Positions 8,282 through 16,612 of a stretch of 43,526 nucleotides of DNA are shown here, one piece after another. Under the pieces are notes generated by a model, which did no database searches, had not been told where the DNA came from, and saw nothing but the letters and a program-made list of their open reading frames with translations. Numbering within the stretch: position 1 is the stretch's first letter; each line of letters starts with the position of its first letter. This stretch comes from Bacillota bacterium (GTDB lineage: Bacteria; Bacillota; TC1): the NCBI GenBank assembly GCA_024635955.1, contig JAGXHX010000063.1, positions 1 to 43,526 of the forward strand, in the 5' to 3' direction. Position numbers and translations under genes: made by a program.

Positions 8282-8699
8282 CCCATCCCTCTATAATCAT
8301 CTCACGTTTGTTATCACCAAGATATTTTATTTTTATTTCAATCACTTTATTTTCAAAAAATGTAGTTAAAATGTCCCCCCACTCTAGAACGACCACTCCA
8401 TCATCTCTAAAAACTTCAGCCAAACCGGCATCCAAGGCTTCTTCAATATTTTTTATACGATAAGCATCAATATGAAAAAAATTCATAACATTACCTTCAT
8501 AAATATTTAAAATACTAAAGGTAGGACTAGTTATTTCTTCTTCAACACCCAGTCCAATAGCCAAACCTTTAGTAAAATGAGTTTTTCCAGCACCCATTTC
8601 TCCATCAAGTTTTATAATAACCGGTTCAGTCAAACTTTTACCTAATCTTTCACCTAGTTTAATTGTTTCATCAACACTATTTAAAATATATTTGGCCAA
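8259..8699 (-). CDS. tsaE: tRNA t6A biosynthesis ATPase TsaE
   Basis: P-loop ATPase of the t6A complex. Walker A GEMGAGKTHFTKGL (residues ~34-47), SPTFSILNIYEG (switch region) and VVLEWGDI (Walker B vicinity) are the family marks; 146 residues is usual. It starts with TTG (8699), supported by AAAGGAG ten bases upstream inside the end of the amidohydrolase gene, which it overlaps by 19 bases. No ATG exists early enough to retain the N-terminal strand. Confidence 0.95.
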   Translation of the reverse strand: MAKYILNSVDETIKLGERLGKSLTEPVIIKLDGEMGAGKTHFTKGLAIGLGVEEEITSPTFSILNIYEGNVMNFFHIDAYRIKNIEEALDAGLAEVFRDDGVVVLEWGDILTTFFENKVIEIKIKYLGDNKREMIIEGWDDDSTRD

Positions 8700-9733
8700 G
8701 TTATTTTAACTCCTTTTTCATATACTTCCAAAATCCTATCCTTATAATCAAAAGGACTATGGCTATGGATTACAATATCTCCGTCTTTTCCCACTTCAAG
8801 GGAACCAACTCTATCCTCAACACCCAACATCCTGGCACTACCCATGGTAATCATATCAAATGCTTTCATTTCTTTAACGCCATTTTTTATAACCTCCAAC
8901 AAAGCTATTTTTAGCATTTCTGGAGGATTGCTAGGATAATCTGTCATAAAAGAAGTTTCAACACCATAACTCAAAAGTTTTGTTGTTAATGCTCTATCTA
9001 AATTAGCCATTTCCAATTTAGGACGACCCACAAAAAAAGGGCCGGTCACAGCCTTTACTTCAGATATCCCAATCTCATCTAACATCACATGTCCCTCTGT
9101 CAAATGTTCCAATATCATATCCAAATTAAATATTTTCTTAAGTTCCAAAGCCAAACTAATATCTTCTCGACAATGACAATGAACTCTTACAGACATATTA
9201 TTAAATTTATTAATATTATCAGTGAAATATTGAATCAAAATCTCTCTTAGTTTTTCTCTTTCAAGATTATGTGCCTTAATCACGTTTTCTCCTAATGCGA
9301 TTTTAAGACATGACTCTTTCACTAACACTTCATTAGAACCAACTATTTTAACAACAGAACCAATTCCACCTACAAGATTTGCACTGCCAGGTAGAATAGC
9401 GGCTGTGGTTACACCTCCAGTTAATGCACTTTCAAATAATGCTATATTACTAAAATTAATATGTTCACTAGCAATTAATTCTGTAGACACTAACTGTCCC
9501 TTAATATTTAAATTATCTACACCAGTTATTTCCTCATAAAGACCTAAATGACTATGAGGTTCAACAAATCCAGGAAGTATTTTCTCCCCATTAGCATATT
9601 TTATGATTTTTACACCAATTGGGACTTTAACATCTACTCCAACTGCTATAATCTTTCCTTTATCAATTAATAAGGTACCCCAAGGGATAATAAAATCACT
9701 TTTTACCCAAATTTCTCCTTCAAATGCCAACAT
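8681..9733 (-). CDS. Amidohydrolase family protein (imidazolonepropionase-like)
   Basis: Metal-dependent amidohydrolase with TIM-barrel fold. The N-terminal beta-sandwich strand is followed by LPGFVEPHSHLGLYEE (residues ~54-69) with the HxH metal pair, further His in MILEHLTEGH and the late Asp in FMTDYPSNPPEML. It ends with the usual MLGVEDRVGSLEVGKDGDIV segment. At 350 residues it is somewhat shorter than typical members (~380) because the last strand is brief. The substrate is unknown. It sits between alr and tsaE with a one-base overlap to alr (TAATG), so it is part of the operon, but nothing nearby names its substrate. Confidence 0.85.
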   Translation of the reverse strand: MLAFEGEIWVKSDFIIPWGTLLIDKGKIIAVGVDVKVPIGVKIIKYANGEKILPGFVEPHSHLGLYEEITGVDNLNIKGQLVSTELIASEHINFSNIALFESALTGGVTTAAILPGSANLVGGIGSVVKIVGSNEVLVKESCLKIALGENVIKAHNLEREKLREILIQYFTDNINKFNNMSVRVHCHCREDISLALELKKIFNLDMILEHLTEGHVMLDEIGISEVKAVTGPFFVGRPKLEMANLDRALTTKLLSYGVETSFMTDYPSNPPEMLKIALLEVIKNGVKEMKAFDMITMGSARMLGVEDRVGSLEVGKDGDIVIHSHSPFDYKDRILEVYEKGVKITWPNIF

Positions 9734-10839
9734 TAATCTTTAATATAAATCCTTGGAATTCTTTCACTTAAATTACAATAAATTTCATAATTTATTGTTT
9801 CAAGTAAATCAGCAAAATATTCCACTGGATTATCCTCTCCATAAATGATTACTTCTTGTCCCACTTCAACATCATCAATATCTGTTAAATCAAGCATAAC
9901 CTGATCCATACAAATATTACCAATCAAGGGCACCTTAACACCATTAACTAAAACCTGAGCTCTGTTAGATAAACTACGAGCAAAACCATCAGCATAACCT
10001 ATTGGTAAAACACCGACCTTGGTTTTCCTTTTAGTAACAAAAGTTCCGCTATAACTTATAGGTTCTCCAATTTCTATTTCCTTTATTTGGGTAATAATCC
10101 CCTTTAAAGTTAGCACTTTTTTCAGGTTTAATCTTTTTATATTCTCATTTTCTGTTGATGTGGATCCATATAACATCAATCCTGGTCTGACCATATCAAA
10201 ATGAGCCTCTTTAAATTCAACCATAGTTGCACTATTGGCCAAATGCTTAATAACACTTCTGCCTAATACCTTCTCAGCTTTTTCAACAAAATTCTTGAAC
10301 CTACCAATCTGATAAAGGCTATAGCTTAAATCAGATGATCCACCATTGGCAATATGTGAGAATATACCATGGATATGGATATTACTCATTTTATCAATAG
10401 CTTTGATTATCTCCAATGTAGAATCATCATCATTAAAACCAAGTCTATTCATTCCTGTATCAACCTTTATATGAACCTTGGCCACCTTTTTCAAACTATG
10501 GGCAACTCTATTTAGTTCTTCAGCTTGTTTAAGGGAATATATTGTCTGCATTATATCTTCATCTACAACAATAGCATAATCGACAAATCTGGTATAACCT
10601 AAAATCAGTATAGGTTTTTTAATACCACCTTCTCTTAATTGATAAGCTTCTTCCATAATTGCAGCCCCAAACATATCAACGTATTCTTCAATTTCCAGAC
10701 TAATAGGCAAAGCACCATGTCCATAACCATTTGCCTTCACAATAGCCATTATCATAACTTCTGTTCCTACAAAATCTCTGATTTCTTTGCTGTTTTCTAT
10801 TGCTCTGTCCAAGTTTATCTCAGCCCAAATTGGTCTCAT
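9733..10839 (-). CDS. alr: Alanine racemase
   Basis: PLP enzyme making D-alanine for peptidoglycan. VKANGYGHG (residues ~33-41) contains the PLP-binding Lys, DTGMNRLGF and CMDQVMLDLT are family motifs, and PISYSGTF carries the second catalytic Tyr region. 368 residues is normal and the C-terminal NLSERIPRIY is intact. Start ATG 10839 has AAGGAG six bases upstream. It follows nnr by 10 bases, a common pairing in this phylum alongside acpS. Confidence 0.97.
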   Translation of the reverse strand: MRPIWAEINLDRAIENSKEIRDFVGTEVMIMAIVKANGYGHGALPISLEIEEYVDMFGAAIMEEAYQLREGGIKKPILILGYTRFVDYAIVVDEDIMQTIYSLKQAEELNRVAHSLKKVAKVHIKVDTGMNRLGFNDDDSTLEIIKAIDKMSNIHIHGIFSHIANGGSSDLSYSLYQIGRFKNFVEKAEKVLGRSVIKHLANSATMVEFKEAHFDMVRPGLMLYGSTSTENENIKRLNLKKVLTLKGIITQIKEIEIGEPISYSGTFVTKRKTKVGVLPIGYADGFARSLSNRAQVLVNGVKVPLIGNICMDQVMLDLTDIDDVEVGQEVIIYGEDNPVEYFADLLETINYEIYCNLSERIPRIYIKD

Positions 10840-10849
10840 AATCTACTCC

Positions 10850-12322
10850 TTAATATATCTTTTCCACTATTTTCTTTTCATCAATTATTTTTTTAACCCT
10901 ACTGATAGCCTTTGGCAAATAGTCAATCAAGTCACTTGCTATTAAACTTTCCCAGCCAACAACCTCTCCAGCCAAATCACCACTTAACCCATGTAAATAT
11001 GTTCCTAAAACCACAGCATCATATGCTGGTATATGTTGAGCCAAAAGGCCTCCAATTATTCCAGAAAGCACATCTCCACTTCCTGCTGTCGCCATTCCTG
11101 GATTTCCAGTTAAATTCACATTCACCTTATGTCCATCACTTATTAATGTTCTAAAACCTTTTATAATTGCGACACAATTAAATAAATTAGCCGCCTCTAC
11201 TACACTATTTCTACGTTCAAGAAGATCCCCTAATATCATTTCCATTTCCTTAGGGTGTGGGGTTAATACCACATCTCCTGCAATCCATTCTCTTTTTATC
11301 CAACCCTGTTTCAGCCAAAAAAGTCCATCTGCATCTATTAATACATTACCATTAAAAGTTCTCAATATATTTTCTAAATCTAAGGTCTTTATTCTTCCCA
11401 GTCCTGGTCCAATAATTAAAACGTCAATTTCTTTGTTAAGAAAATCTGACCAGTTTTCTAGCATCAATTCAGGTTCTTTACCTAAAACACCTTCAAAACT
11501 CTCAAGCCATAGAGTAACTGTTCCAGAGCCTACTCTTAAGGCTGATTTCCCAGCAAGTAACCCAGCACCTAACATTTCTTTTTTTCCACCAAGTATGCCA
11601 ACCTTACCATAAGTACCTTTATGACTTACCAATTCTCGCTTAGGCATCATTTTACCAGCTTCAACAGAAGTCAAATATTGAAGTTTATCCTCATCTCCAA
11701 CACTATTTTCCAATTGGGTTGCAAATTCCAACTTCACCAAATATATATTTTTCAATTTATGACTGAGCAAATGTCCAGTTTTTACGTAACCTAAGGCAAT
11801 TGTTAAATCAGCTTTTACGTAAAGGTTACCTTCTCCTGTATCACCATTTATTCCTGTAGGAATATCAATAGCTACCTTGGTGCTAGAACAGTTATTAATC
11901 CATTCAACAGCACTTTTTAGAATACCTTCAAGTCTACCTGAAAATCCAGTTCCTAATATTCCGTCAATTATTAAATCAGGCTTTGGTAAATCTTTATTAA
12001 ACAACATAGTTTCGATGCCCATTTTATCAGCTACTTGCAGATGCAGTTTTGCTTCTTTACTATAGCCTTCTTCAAAAAGAAGAATGATCTTAACTCTATA
12101 GCCTCTGTTAAAAAGTATTCTGGCTAAAGCTAACCCATCTCCACCATTATTTCCTTTACCGACAAAAATATAGATTGACTTTTCCTCAAGAATATATCGA
12201 TCATTTAAACAACTAAATATACCCAGTGCAGCTTCTTCCATCAAAACTACTCCTGGAAGTCCATAATCTTCAATCATCATTTTATCAATTTTTCTTGAAC
12301 CTTTATTGCTTAAACCTAGCAT
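10850..12322 (-). CDS. nnr: Bifunctional NAD(P)H-hydrate epimerase / ADP-dependent dehydratase
   Basis: Repairs hydrated NAD(P)H. N-terminal epimerase domain (residues ~1-205) shows VGKGNNGGDGLALAR and IDIPTGINGDTG; the C-terminal ribokinase-like dehydratase (~215-490) shows GKVGILGGKK, IIGPGLGR, VLTPHPKEME and NPGMATAGSGDVLSG with the catalytic Asp. 490 residues matches the fused NnrE-NnrD form. Its start overlaps the acpS stop by one base (TAATG). Confidence 0.96.
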   Translation of the reverse strand: MLGLSNKGSRKIDKMMIEDYGLPGVVLMEEAALGIFSCLNDRYILEEKSIYIFVGKGNNGGDGLALARILFNRGYRVKIILLFEEGYSKEAKLHLQVADKMGIETMLFNKDLPKPDLIIDGILGTGFSGRLEGILKSAVEWINNCSSTKVAIDIPTGINGDTGEGNLYVKADLTIALGYVKTGHLLSHKLKNIYLVKLEFATQLENSVGDEDKLQYLTSVEAGKMMPKRELVSHKGTYGKVGILGGKKEMLGAGLLAGKSALRVGSGTVTLWLESFEGVLGKEPELMLENWSDFLNKEIDVLIIGPGLGRIKTLDLENILRTFNGNVLIDADGLFWLKQGWIKREWIAGDVVLTPHPKEMEMILGDLLERRNSVVEAANLFNCVAIIKGFRTLISDGHKVNVNLTGNPGMATAGSGDVLSGIIGGLLAQHIPAYDAVVLGTYLHGLSGDLAGEVVGWESLIASDLIDYLPKAISRVKKIIDEKKIVEKIY

Positions 12323-12678
12323 TATCTTACACCTATAACAAAAGCCAGCGCATATTTTTTTTCATGGCTTATAGACACTTTAAATTCTTTAATACCTTTA
12401 TTTTCCATGGAAATTTTAGCCGATCCCTCTAAAGTGACCTTTCCTTTTTCCAAAACAATGATATTTTTTGCTTCCATAATGGTTATATCTTCTAAAATTT
12501 TAATTATACTTTCTTTAACTGCAAATCTTGCAGCCAAATAAGGTAGAGGATCCCTATGCTTGCAGGCATAATCCATTTCTTTAGGATTAAAGGCCAAGGC
12601 TCCAAGAGATTCTCTTTCTAGGAACTTTTTCATTCTTTTAACTTTTACAATATCTGTACCTATTCCTATAATTTCCAT
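12322..12678 (-). CDS. acpS: Holo-[acyl-carrier-protein] synthase
   Basis: Transfers 4'-phosphopantetheine from CoA to acyl carrier protein. IIGIGTDIVKVKRM (residues ~3-16) holds the Mg-binding Asp and LAARFAVKESIIK (~48-60) the Glu/Lys motif. 118 residues is typical. AGGAG lies only one base before the ATG at 12678, an unusually tight spacing, but no other start would keep the essential N-terminal strand. Four bases separate it from the upstream metallopeptidase gene. Confidence 0.95.
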   Translation of the reverse strand: MEIIGIGTDIVKVKRMKKFLERESLGALAFNPKEMDYACKHRDPLPYLAARFAVKESIIKILEDITIMEAKNIIVLEKGKVTLEGSAKISMENKGIKEFKVSISHEKKYALAFVIGVR

Positions 12679-12682
12679 GCTC

Positions 12683-13324
12683 CTATTTTACCATAAAATC
12701 TCTGCCAATTAAATAACCATTATCCTTGAGCCATCTTTTAGATTGCCTATAGTCAGGTAGCAAAGCTTCAACCCTCAACCAAAAGGACTTACTATGGTTC
12801 CTTATTTCCAAATGAACCAGTTCATGGATATAGATATATTCAATAACTTCAACTGGTGCTTTAATGAGATTTATATTAATATTTATTTTTCCTTTTATAG
12901 TACAACTACCCCAGATAGTTTTTTGTTTTCTATAGGTGATTGAGGTCGGCTTGTTTATGTATGCCCATTTTAAGATAAGCTCATTAATTACGATAGAAAG
13001 TTGCTTTTTTAAAAAAACATCAATCTTACTATCATCTCCTATATATATATAGCCTCCTTCTAACAAAATCTTTTTCCCTTGGTTTTTAATAACTTTAATA
13101 TCTTCACCTTGATAAAGAAACATACCACTTTCAAAATAATTATTACTGATCCGATTTTTCTTTTCTTGTTCTAATATTTTTTCATTTATCCATAAATGAT
13201 GTTCTTTAAGTTCTAATTTAATTTTTTTATCAGTTAAATAATGAGGGGCTCTTACAACCACCTCATTTGATCCAACAGTTATTCCTATAGATTTTCTTTT
13301 ACTTCTAATTATTTTTAATTCCAT
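12683..13324 (-). CDS. YgjP-like (DUF45/SprT-like) zinc metallopeptidase
   Basis: Small M48-related protein of the YgjP/DUF45 family. The zinc motif is HELVHLEIRNHSKSFW (residues ~167-182): HExxH plus the third His in NHS. RKQKTIWGSC, a family hallmark, is at ~128-137. 213 residues fits. The biological substrate of the family is not established. It is the first gene of the nine-gene minus operon and is read from the divergent promoter shared with the MATE gene; a modest GTGGA precedes the ATG. Confidence 0.88.
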   Translation of the reverse strand: MELKIIRSKRKSIGITVGSNEVVVRAPHYLTDKKIKLELKEHHLWINEKILEQEKKNRISNNYFESGMFLYQGEDIKVIKNQGKKILLEGGYIYIGDDSKIDVFLKKQLSIVINELILKWAYINKPTSITYRKQKTIWGSCTIKGKINININLIKAPVEVIEYIYIHELVHLEIRNHSKSFWLRVEALLPDYRQSKRWLKDNGYLIGRDFMVK

Positions 13325-13367
13325 TTAATTTTCCACTATTTCTTCAACTATTTTTTACTACATACTT

Positions 13368-13396
13368 ATTCTAGAAAAATATTAAACAAGTTGCAA
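13368..13396 (-). promoter_or_regulatory. Promoter of the ygjP-acpS-nnr-alr operon
   Basis: Minus strand TTGCAA, exactly 17 bases, TAGAAT. The -35 hexamer at 13391-13396 is the same palindromic TTGCAA used by the divergent MATE promoter. Confidence 0.65.
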
Positions 13397-13419
13397 TAGT
13401 TTTTATTCTTTTTTATTCT
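13391..13419 (+). promoter_or_regulatory. Promoter of the MATE-cca operon
   Basis: TTGCAA, exactly 17 bases, TATTCT, then the MATE ribosome binding site GAAGGA. It shares its -35 hexamer with the opposing promoter. Confidence 0.65.
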
Positions 13420-13446
13420 AAAAAAAATAAGTGAAGGATAATATGA

Positions 13447-14823
13447 ATGAATATAGATAAACATCTTGAAGAAAAAAGCATACCTGCCTTGCTTTGGCTT
13501 TATGCTCGTCCATCAATGTTTGCGTCTTTAATAACCGGACTTTATGGTATAATAGACGGTATTTTCATAGGGCAAAAGCTTGGACCAGCCGGTATTGCCG
13601 CAATTACTTTAGCTTTCCCAATAACTTCTTTGCTTATAGGTATAGGGGTTCTAATTAGTATTGGCACATCAATACTAATTAATAAGAATATTGCTTCTGG
13701 TAATCATGAAATGGCTAGGACCTATATATTTAAAGGCATAAACCTATTTTTTCTTTTTTCCTTTATAACAACTATAGGTGCTTTTTTCGCACCACAAATT
13801 ATGTCAATCCTTGGAAAGGGCACAAATGCTTACATAGTAGATCTAAGCCAAAGTTTTATATCGGTTCTTCTTTTTGGCAGTGTTATATATTTAGCTCCGA
13901 TTTTCTTGAATGATATCTTGAAAAATCTAGGAAAACCACGTGAAGCTATGTTTGCAATGATAGCTGGTACTATTACAAATATAATTTTGGATTATATTTT
14001 CATATTTATTTTCAATATGGAACTTGTTGGTGCGGCAATAGCAACAATAACCGGTCAATTAGTTGCCTCCTTAGTCATATTCTTATTTATAAGAAAACAT
14101 AGCATTTGGAAAATAAAAAGGAACAAATATCATTTAAAATACATGTCTTATCTTAATATAATAAAAACTGGTTTCACCTCTTTTATTATTCAAGTATCAA
14201 CAATGTTAATTTTAGTTATTCATAATAGATTATTTTTACAATATGGGCATGAACTATATGTATCTAGTTTTGGTATCATCGGCTATGCATTAACAGCATT
14301 TTGGTTATTGATAAATGGTTTTGTGAGTGGTAGCCAACCGATTATAAGTTTTAACCATGCTATAGCTTCAGGCCATAGAGTTCGCAAAACAGTGAAGATA
14401 AGTTTTGTCTTTATCATTGGTTTTTCGACCTTTTTCAGTCTTTTATTCTATATATTCCCTGAACAAATCATATCTATATTCAGTCAACATGATCCTCAAC
14501 TTTACAACATCACAAAAAGAGGTTTTTATTTAGTTATGTATGCTCTTCCATTTGCTGGCATAAATGTTTTAGTAGCAATGTACTTCCAGTCAATTGGTAA
14601 AAGTAAAACCAGTATTTTTTTGGCTGTATCAAGAGTTGTTTTCTTTATGTTGCCATTGATTTTAATTTTACCTAAAATGTTTGGTGTTAATGGTATCTAC
14701 CTAATCGTTCCCTTTTCTGAAGTTGGAACTGCAATACTTTCCATACTGTTCATTAAGCATAATCTAGACAAGGGGAAAGTTTATCTTTCTTCAGGGAGGT
14801 TAAATGAAAATAAAAATACCTAA
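13447..14823 (+). CDS. MATE family efflux transporter
   Basis: Membrane antiporter of the MATE/DinF superfamily, exporting organic cations or drugs with Na+ or H+. The N-terminus IPALLWLYARPSMFASLITGLY and the GIIDGIFIGQKLGPAGIAA segment are typical of the clostridial MATE clade, and the protein shows about 12 hydrophobic helices in two halves (458 residues). Start ATG 13447 rather than the out-of-frame ATG 13443, which stops after five codons; AAGGA lies nine bases upstream. Overlaps cca by 20 bases, so the two are co-transcribed. The substrate cannot be predicted. Confidence 0.92.
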   Translation: MNIDKHLEEKSIPALLWLYARPSMFASLITGLYGIIDGIFIGQKLGPAGIAAITLAFPITSLLIGIGVLISIGTSILINKNIASGNHEMARTYIFKGINLFFLFSFITTIGAFFAPQIMSILGKGTNAYIVDLSQSFISVLLFGSVIYLAPIFLNDILKNLGKPREAMFAMIAGTITNIILDYIFIFIFNMELVGAAIATITGQLVASLVIFLFIRKHSIWKIKRNKYHLKYMSYLNIIKTGFTSFIIQVSTMLILVIHNRLFLQYGHELYVSSFGIIGYALTAFWLLINGFVSGSQPIISFNHAIASGHRVRKTVKISFVFIIGFSTFFSLLFYIFPEQIISIFSQHDPQLYNITKRGFYLVMYALPFAGINVLVAMYFQSIGKSKTSIFLAVSRVVFFMLPLILILPKMFGVNGIYLIVPFSEVGTAILSILFIKHNLDKGKVYLSSGRLNENKNT

Positions 14824-15961
14824 TACATCTAAAATAATAATTGATCAACTACTTTACCATGGCTATGAAGCTGGTCTTGTTGGTGGCTGTCTGAGAAATC
14901 TAATTCTTGGAATTGAAGTCAAGGATTATGATATAGCTACTTCAGCAACCACCTCACAAATGAAGGAAATCTTTAACCATTTTACAATTATTACACTTGG
15001 TGAAAAGTACGGTACTTTAATAATTGTAGTCGATGGCGAGAATATAGAAGTTACCACCTTTAGAAAAGAAAGTGACTATTCTGATAATCGTCATCCTGAT
15101 AAAGTTGAATTTATTAGTAGTCTGGAAGAAGATTTAAAAAGACGCGATTTTACTATAAATGCCTTGTATTACAATGATAAAATTGGTTTGATAGATTTGT
15201 TTAACTCTGTCAATGACCTAAATAAAAAAATAGTCAAAGCAATCGGCGACCCAATTGAACGTTTCAGAGAGGATTCTCTACGTATTCTAAGAGGTATCCG
15301 TTTTGCCGTTAAACTTAAATTTAAAATTGAGACAGAAACAAAACTTGCCATAAAAAAATACTATCTTTCCCTTTCGAATATTCCTGCTGAAAGAATAGCC
15401 ATAGAATTGATTGAAATACTAAAGTGTTCAAACATAGAAAGAACCCTCAATGAATATTTACCTATTTTTCAACATATTGTACCAAGTTTAGGCTTGGTTG
15501 ACGGCAAGAAATTAGATAGTATGCCTACTTTGAAATTAAAACTTGCTGTATTTTTTTCTGCTTTAAATAATCCTAATGAAGCCTATGATAAAATGATGGA
15601 ATTGAAATTAACAGTTAGTTCTAGAATAAGAAAAAGTGGGTTAAGAGATATAGCCATTATAATAAACTATCTCCACAAAGACACTTCTAATATCTTCGAT
15701 GTATATAAAGATATTAAATGGAATAGAAGTCTTTTAGAAGATATCTATTTATTTACTAATAAGATTGAACTATTAAACAAACTACCTTCAATCAGCTATA
15801 AACAAATGGAAATTAAAGGAAAAGATATTTTAGATCTTGGTTATAGGGATGAAATAATACAACAAATATTAGATGAATGTTTCTATAGTCTCCTTACTGA
15901 AAAAGTTTCTAATATAAAATCAGCTTACTGTGACCTAATCACAGAAATATATCCTAAATAA
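14804..15961 (+). CDS. cca: CCA-adding tRNA nucleotidyltransferase
   Basis: Class II nucleotidyltransferase that builds or repairs the tRNA 3' CCA end. Motifs in order: VGGCLRNLILG (residues ~22-32), DYDIATSA (catalytic Asp pair, ~38-45), KRRDFTINALYY (~105-116) and EDSLRILRGIRFAVKL (~150-165, nucleotide-recognition helix). The C-terminal half is helical and diverged as usual; 385 residues is within range. GGGAGG six bases before the ATG, inside the end of the MATE gene. The tRNA-Leu in this window encodes its own CCA, so this enzyme is likely for repair or for tRNAs lacking it. Confidence 0.94.
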   Translation: MKIKIPNTSKIIIDQLLYHGYEAGLVGGCLRNLILGIEVKDYDIATSATTSQMKEIFNHFTIITLGEKYGTLIIVVDGENIEVTTFRKESDYSDNRHPDKVEFISSLEEDLKRRDFTINALYYNDKIGLIDLFNSVNDLNKKIVKAIGDPIERFREDSLRILRGIRFAVKLKFKIETETKLAIKKYYLSLSNIPAERIAIELIEILKCSNIERTLNEYLPIFQHIVPSLGLVDGKKLDSMPTLKLKLAVFFSALNNPNEAYDKMMELKLTVSSRIRKSGLRDIAIIINYLHKDTSNIFDVYKDIKWNRSLLEDIYLFTNKIELLNKLPSISYKQMEIKGKDILDLGYRDEIIQQILDECFYSLLTEKVSNIKSAYCDLITEIYPK

Positions 15962-15970
15962 GTTATAATT

Positions 15971-15990
15971 AGATTAGATCAGATTAGATA
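15971..15990 (+). repeat. Tandem 10-bp repeat upstream of trxA
   Basis: AGATTAGATC followed by AGATTAGATA, two direct copies with one mismatch, just after a TATAAT (15964-15969) and 15 bases before the trxA ribosome binding site area. May be a regulatory site; function unknown. Confidence 0.5.
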
Positions 15991-16010
15991 CTAAAAAAGG
16001 AGAAAATTTT

Positions 16011-16322
16011 ATGAGTACAATTAGAATAACTAAAGATAATTTTGAAAAAGAGGTTTTAAAATCAGACAAACCAGTATTATTGGATTTTTGGGCTGAATGG
16101 TGTGGACCTTGCAGAATGGTTGGTCCAGTAGTTGAGGAAATTTCCAATGAAGTAGCTGGAACAGCAAGAGTTGGTAAAGTTAACGTAGATGAAGAAATGG
16201 AACTTGCTCAATCATTTAATGTAATGAGTATTCCTACACTTGTAGTTGTAAAAGATGGAAAAGTTGTTAATACAACAGTTGGATTCCAATCTAAAGCAGC
16301 TTTAATGAACTTGTTGAAGTAG
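16011..16322 (+). CDS. trxA: Thioredoxin
   Basis: Cytosolic protein-disulfide reductase. WAEWCGPCRM (residues ~24-33) is the canonical WCGPC site, SIPTLVVVKDGK carries the cis-Pro. 103 residues is normal. AAAAAAGGAG ribosome binding site; a TATAAT overlaps the cca stop codon (15964-15969), so it probably has its own promoter. A rhodanese gene follows after 8 bases. Confidence 0.97.
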   Translation: MSTIRITKDNFEKEVLKSDKPVLLDFWAEWCGPCRMVGPVVEEISNEVAGTARVGKVNVDEEMELAQSFNVMSIPTLVVVKDGKVVNTTVGFQSKAALMNLLK

Positions 16323-16330
16323 GAGCGAGA

Positions 16331-16612
16331 ATGATTAAAAATATTGAGATTCAAGAACTAGTAAATGTAGAAGAAAAAAGTAATATTATTGATGTTAGAG
16401 AGCCTTATGAACTAAATAGTGGCTATATTGAAGGGGCTAAAAATATTCCAATGGGAATTTTATTAATGGATCCCGATAATTATATAAACAAAGAACAGAC
16501 CTACTTTATCGTTTGTGCTTCTGGAAGCAGAAGTGGAAGAACATGCATGATGCTACAAGACAAAGGATTTAATGTAGTAAATGTTTCTGGTGGAATGTAT
16601 TCTTATAGATAA
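16331..16612 (+). CDS. Rhodanese-like domain protein
   Basis: Single-domain rhodanese, presumably a sulfurtransferase or sulfur carrier. IIDVREPYELNSGYIEGAKNIP (residues ~19-40) is the N-terminal signature and FIVCASGSRSGR (~58-69) carries the active-site Cys in a CASGSRS loop. 93 residues. AGGAG five bases before the ATG. Co-transcribed with trxA; thioredoxin is a plausible acceptor or reductant. Its 3' end overlaps the convergent crp-like gene by 10 bases, and its terminator lies inside that gene. Confidence 0.92.
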   Translation: MIKNIEIQELVNVEEKSNIIDVREPYELNSGYIEGAKNIPMGILLMDPDNYINKEQTYFIVCASGSRSGRTCMMLQDKGFNVVNVSGGMYSYR

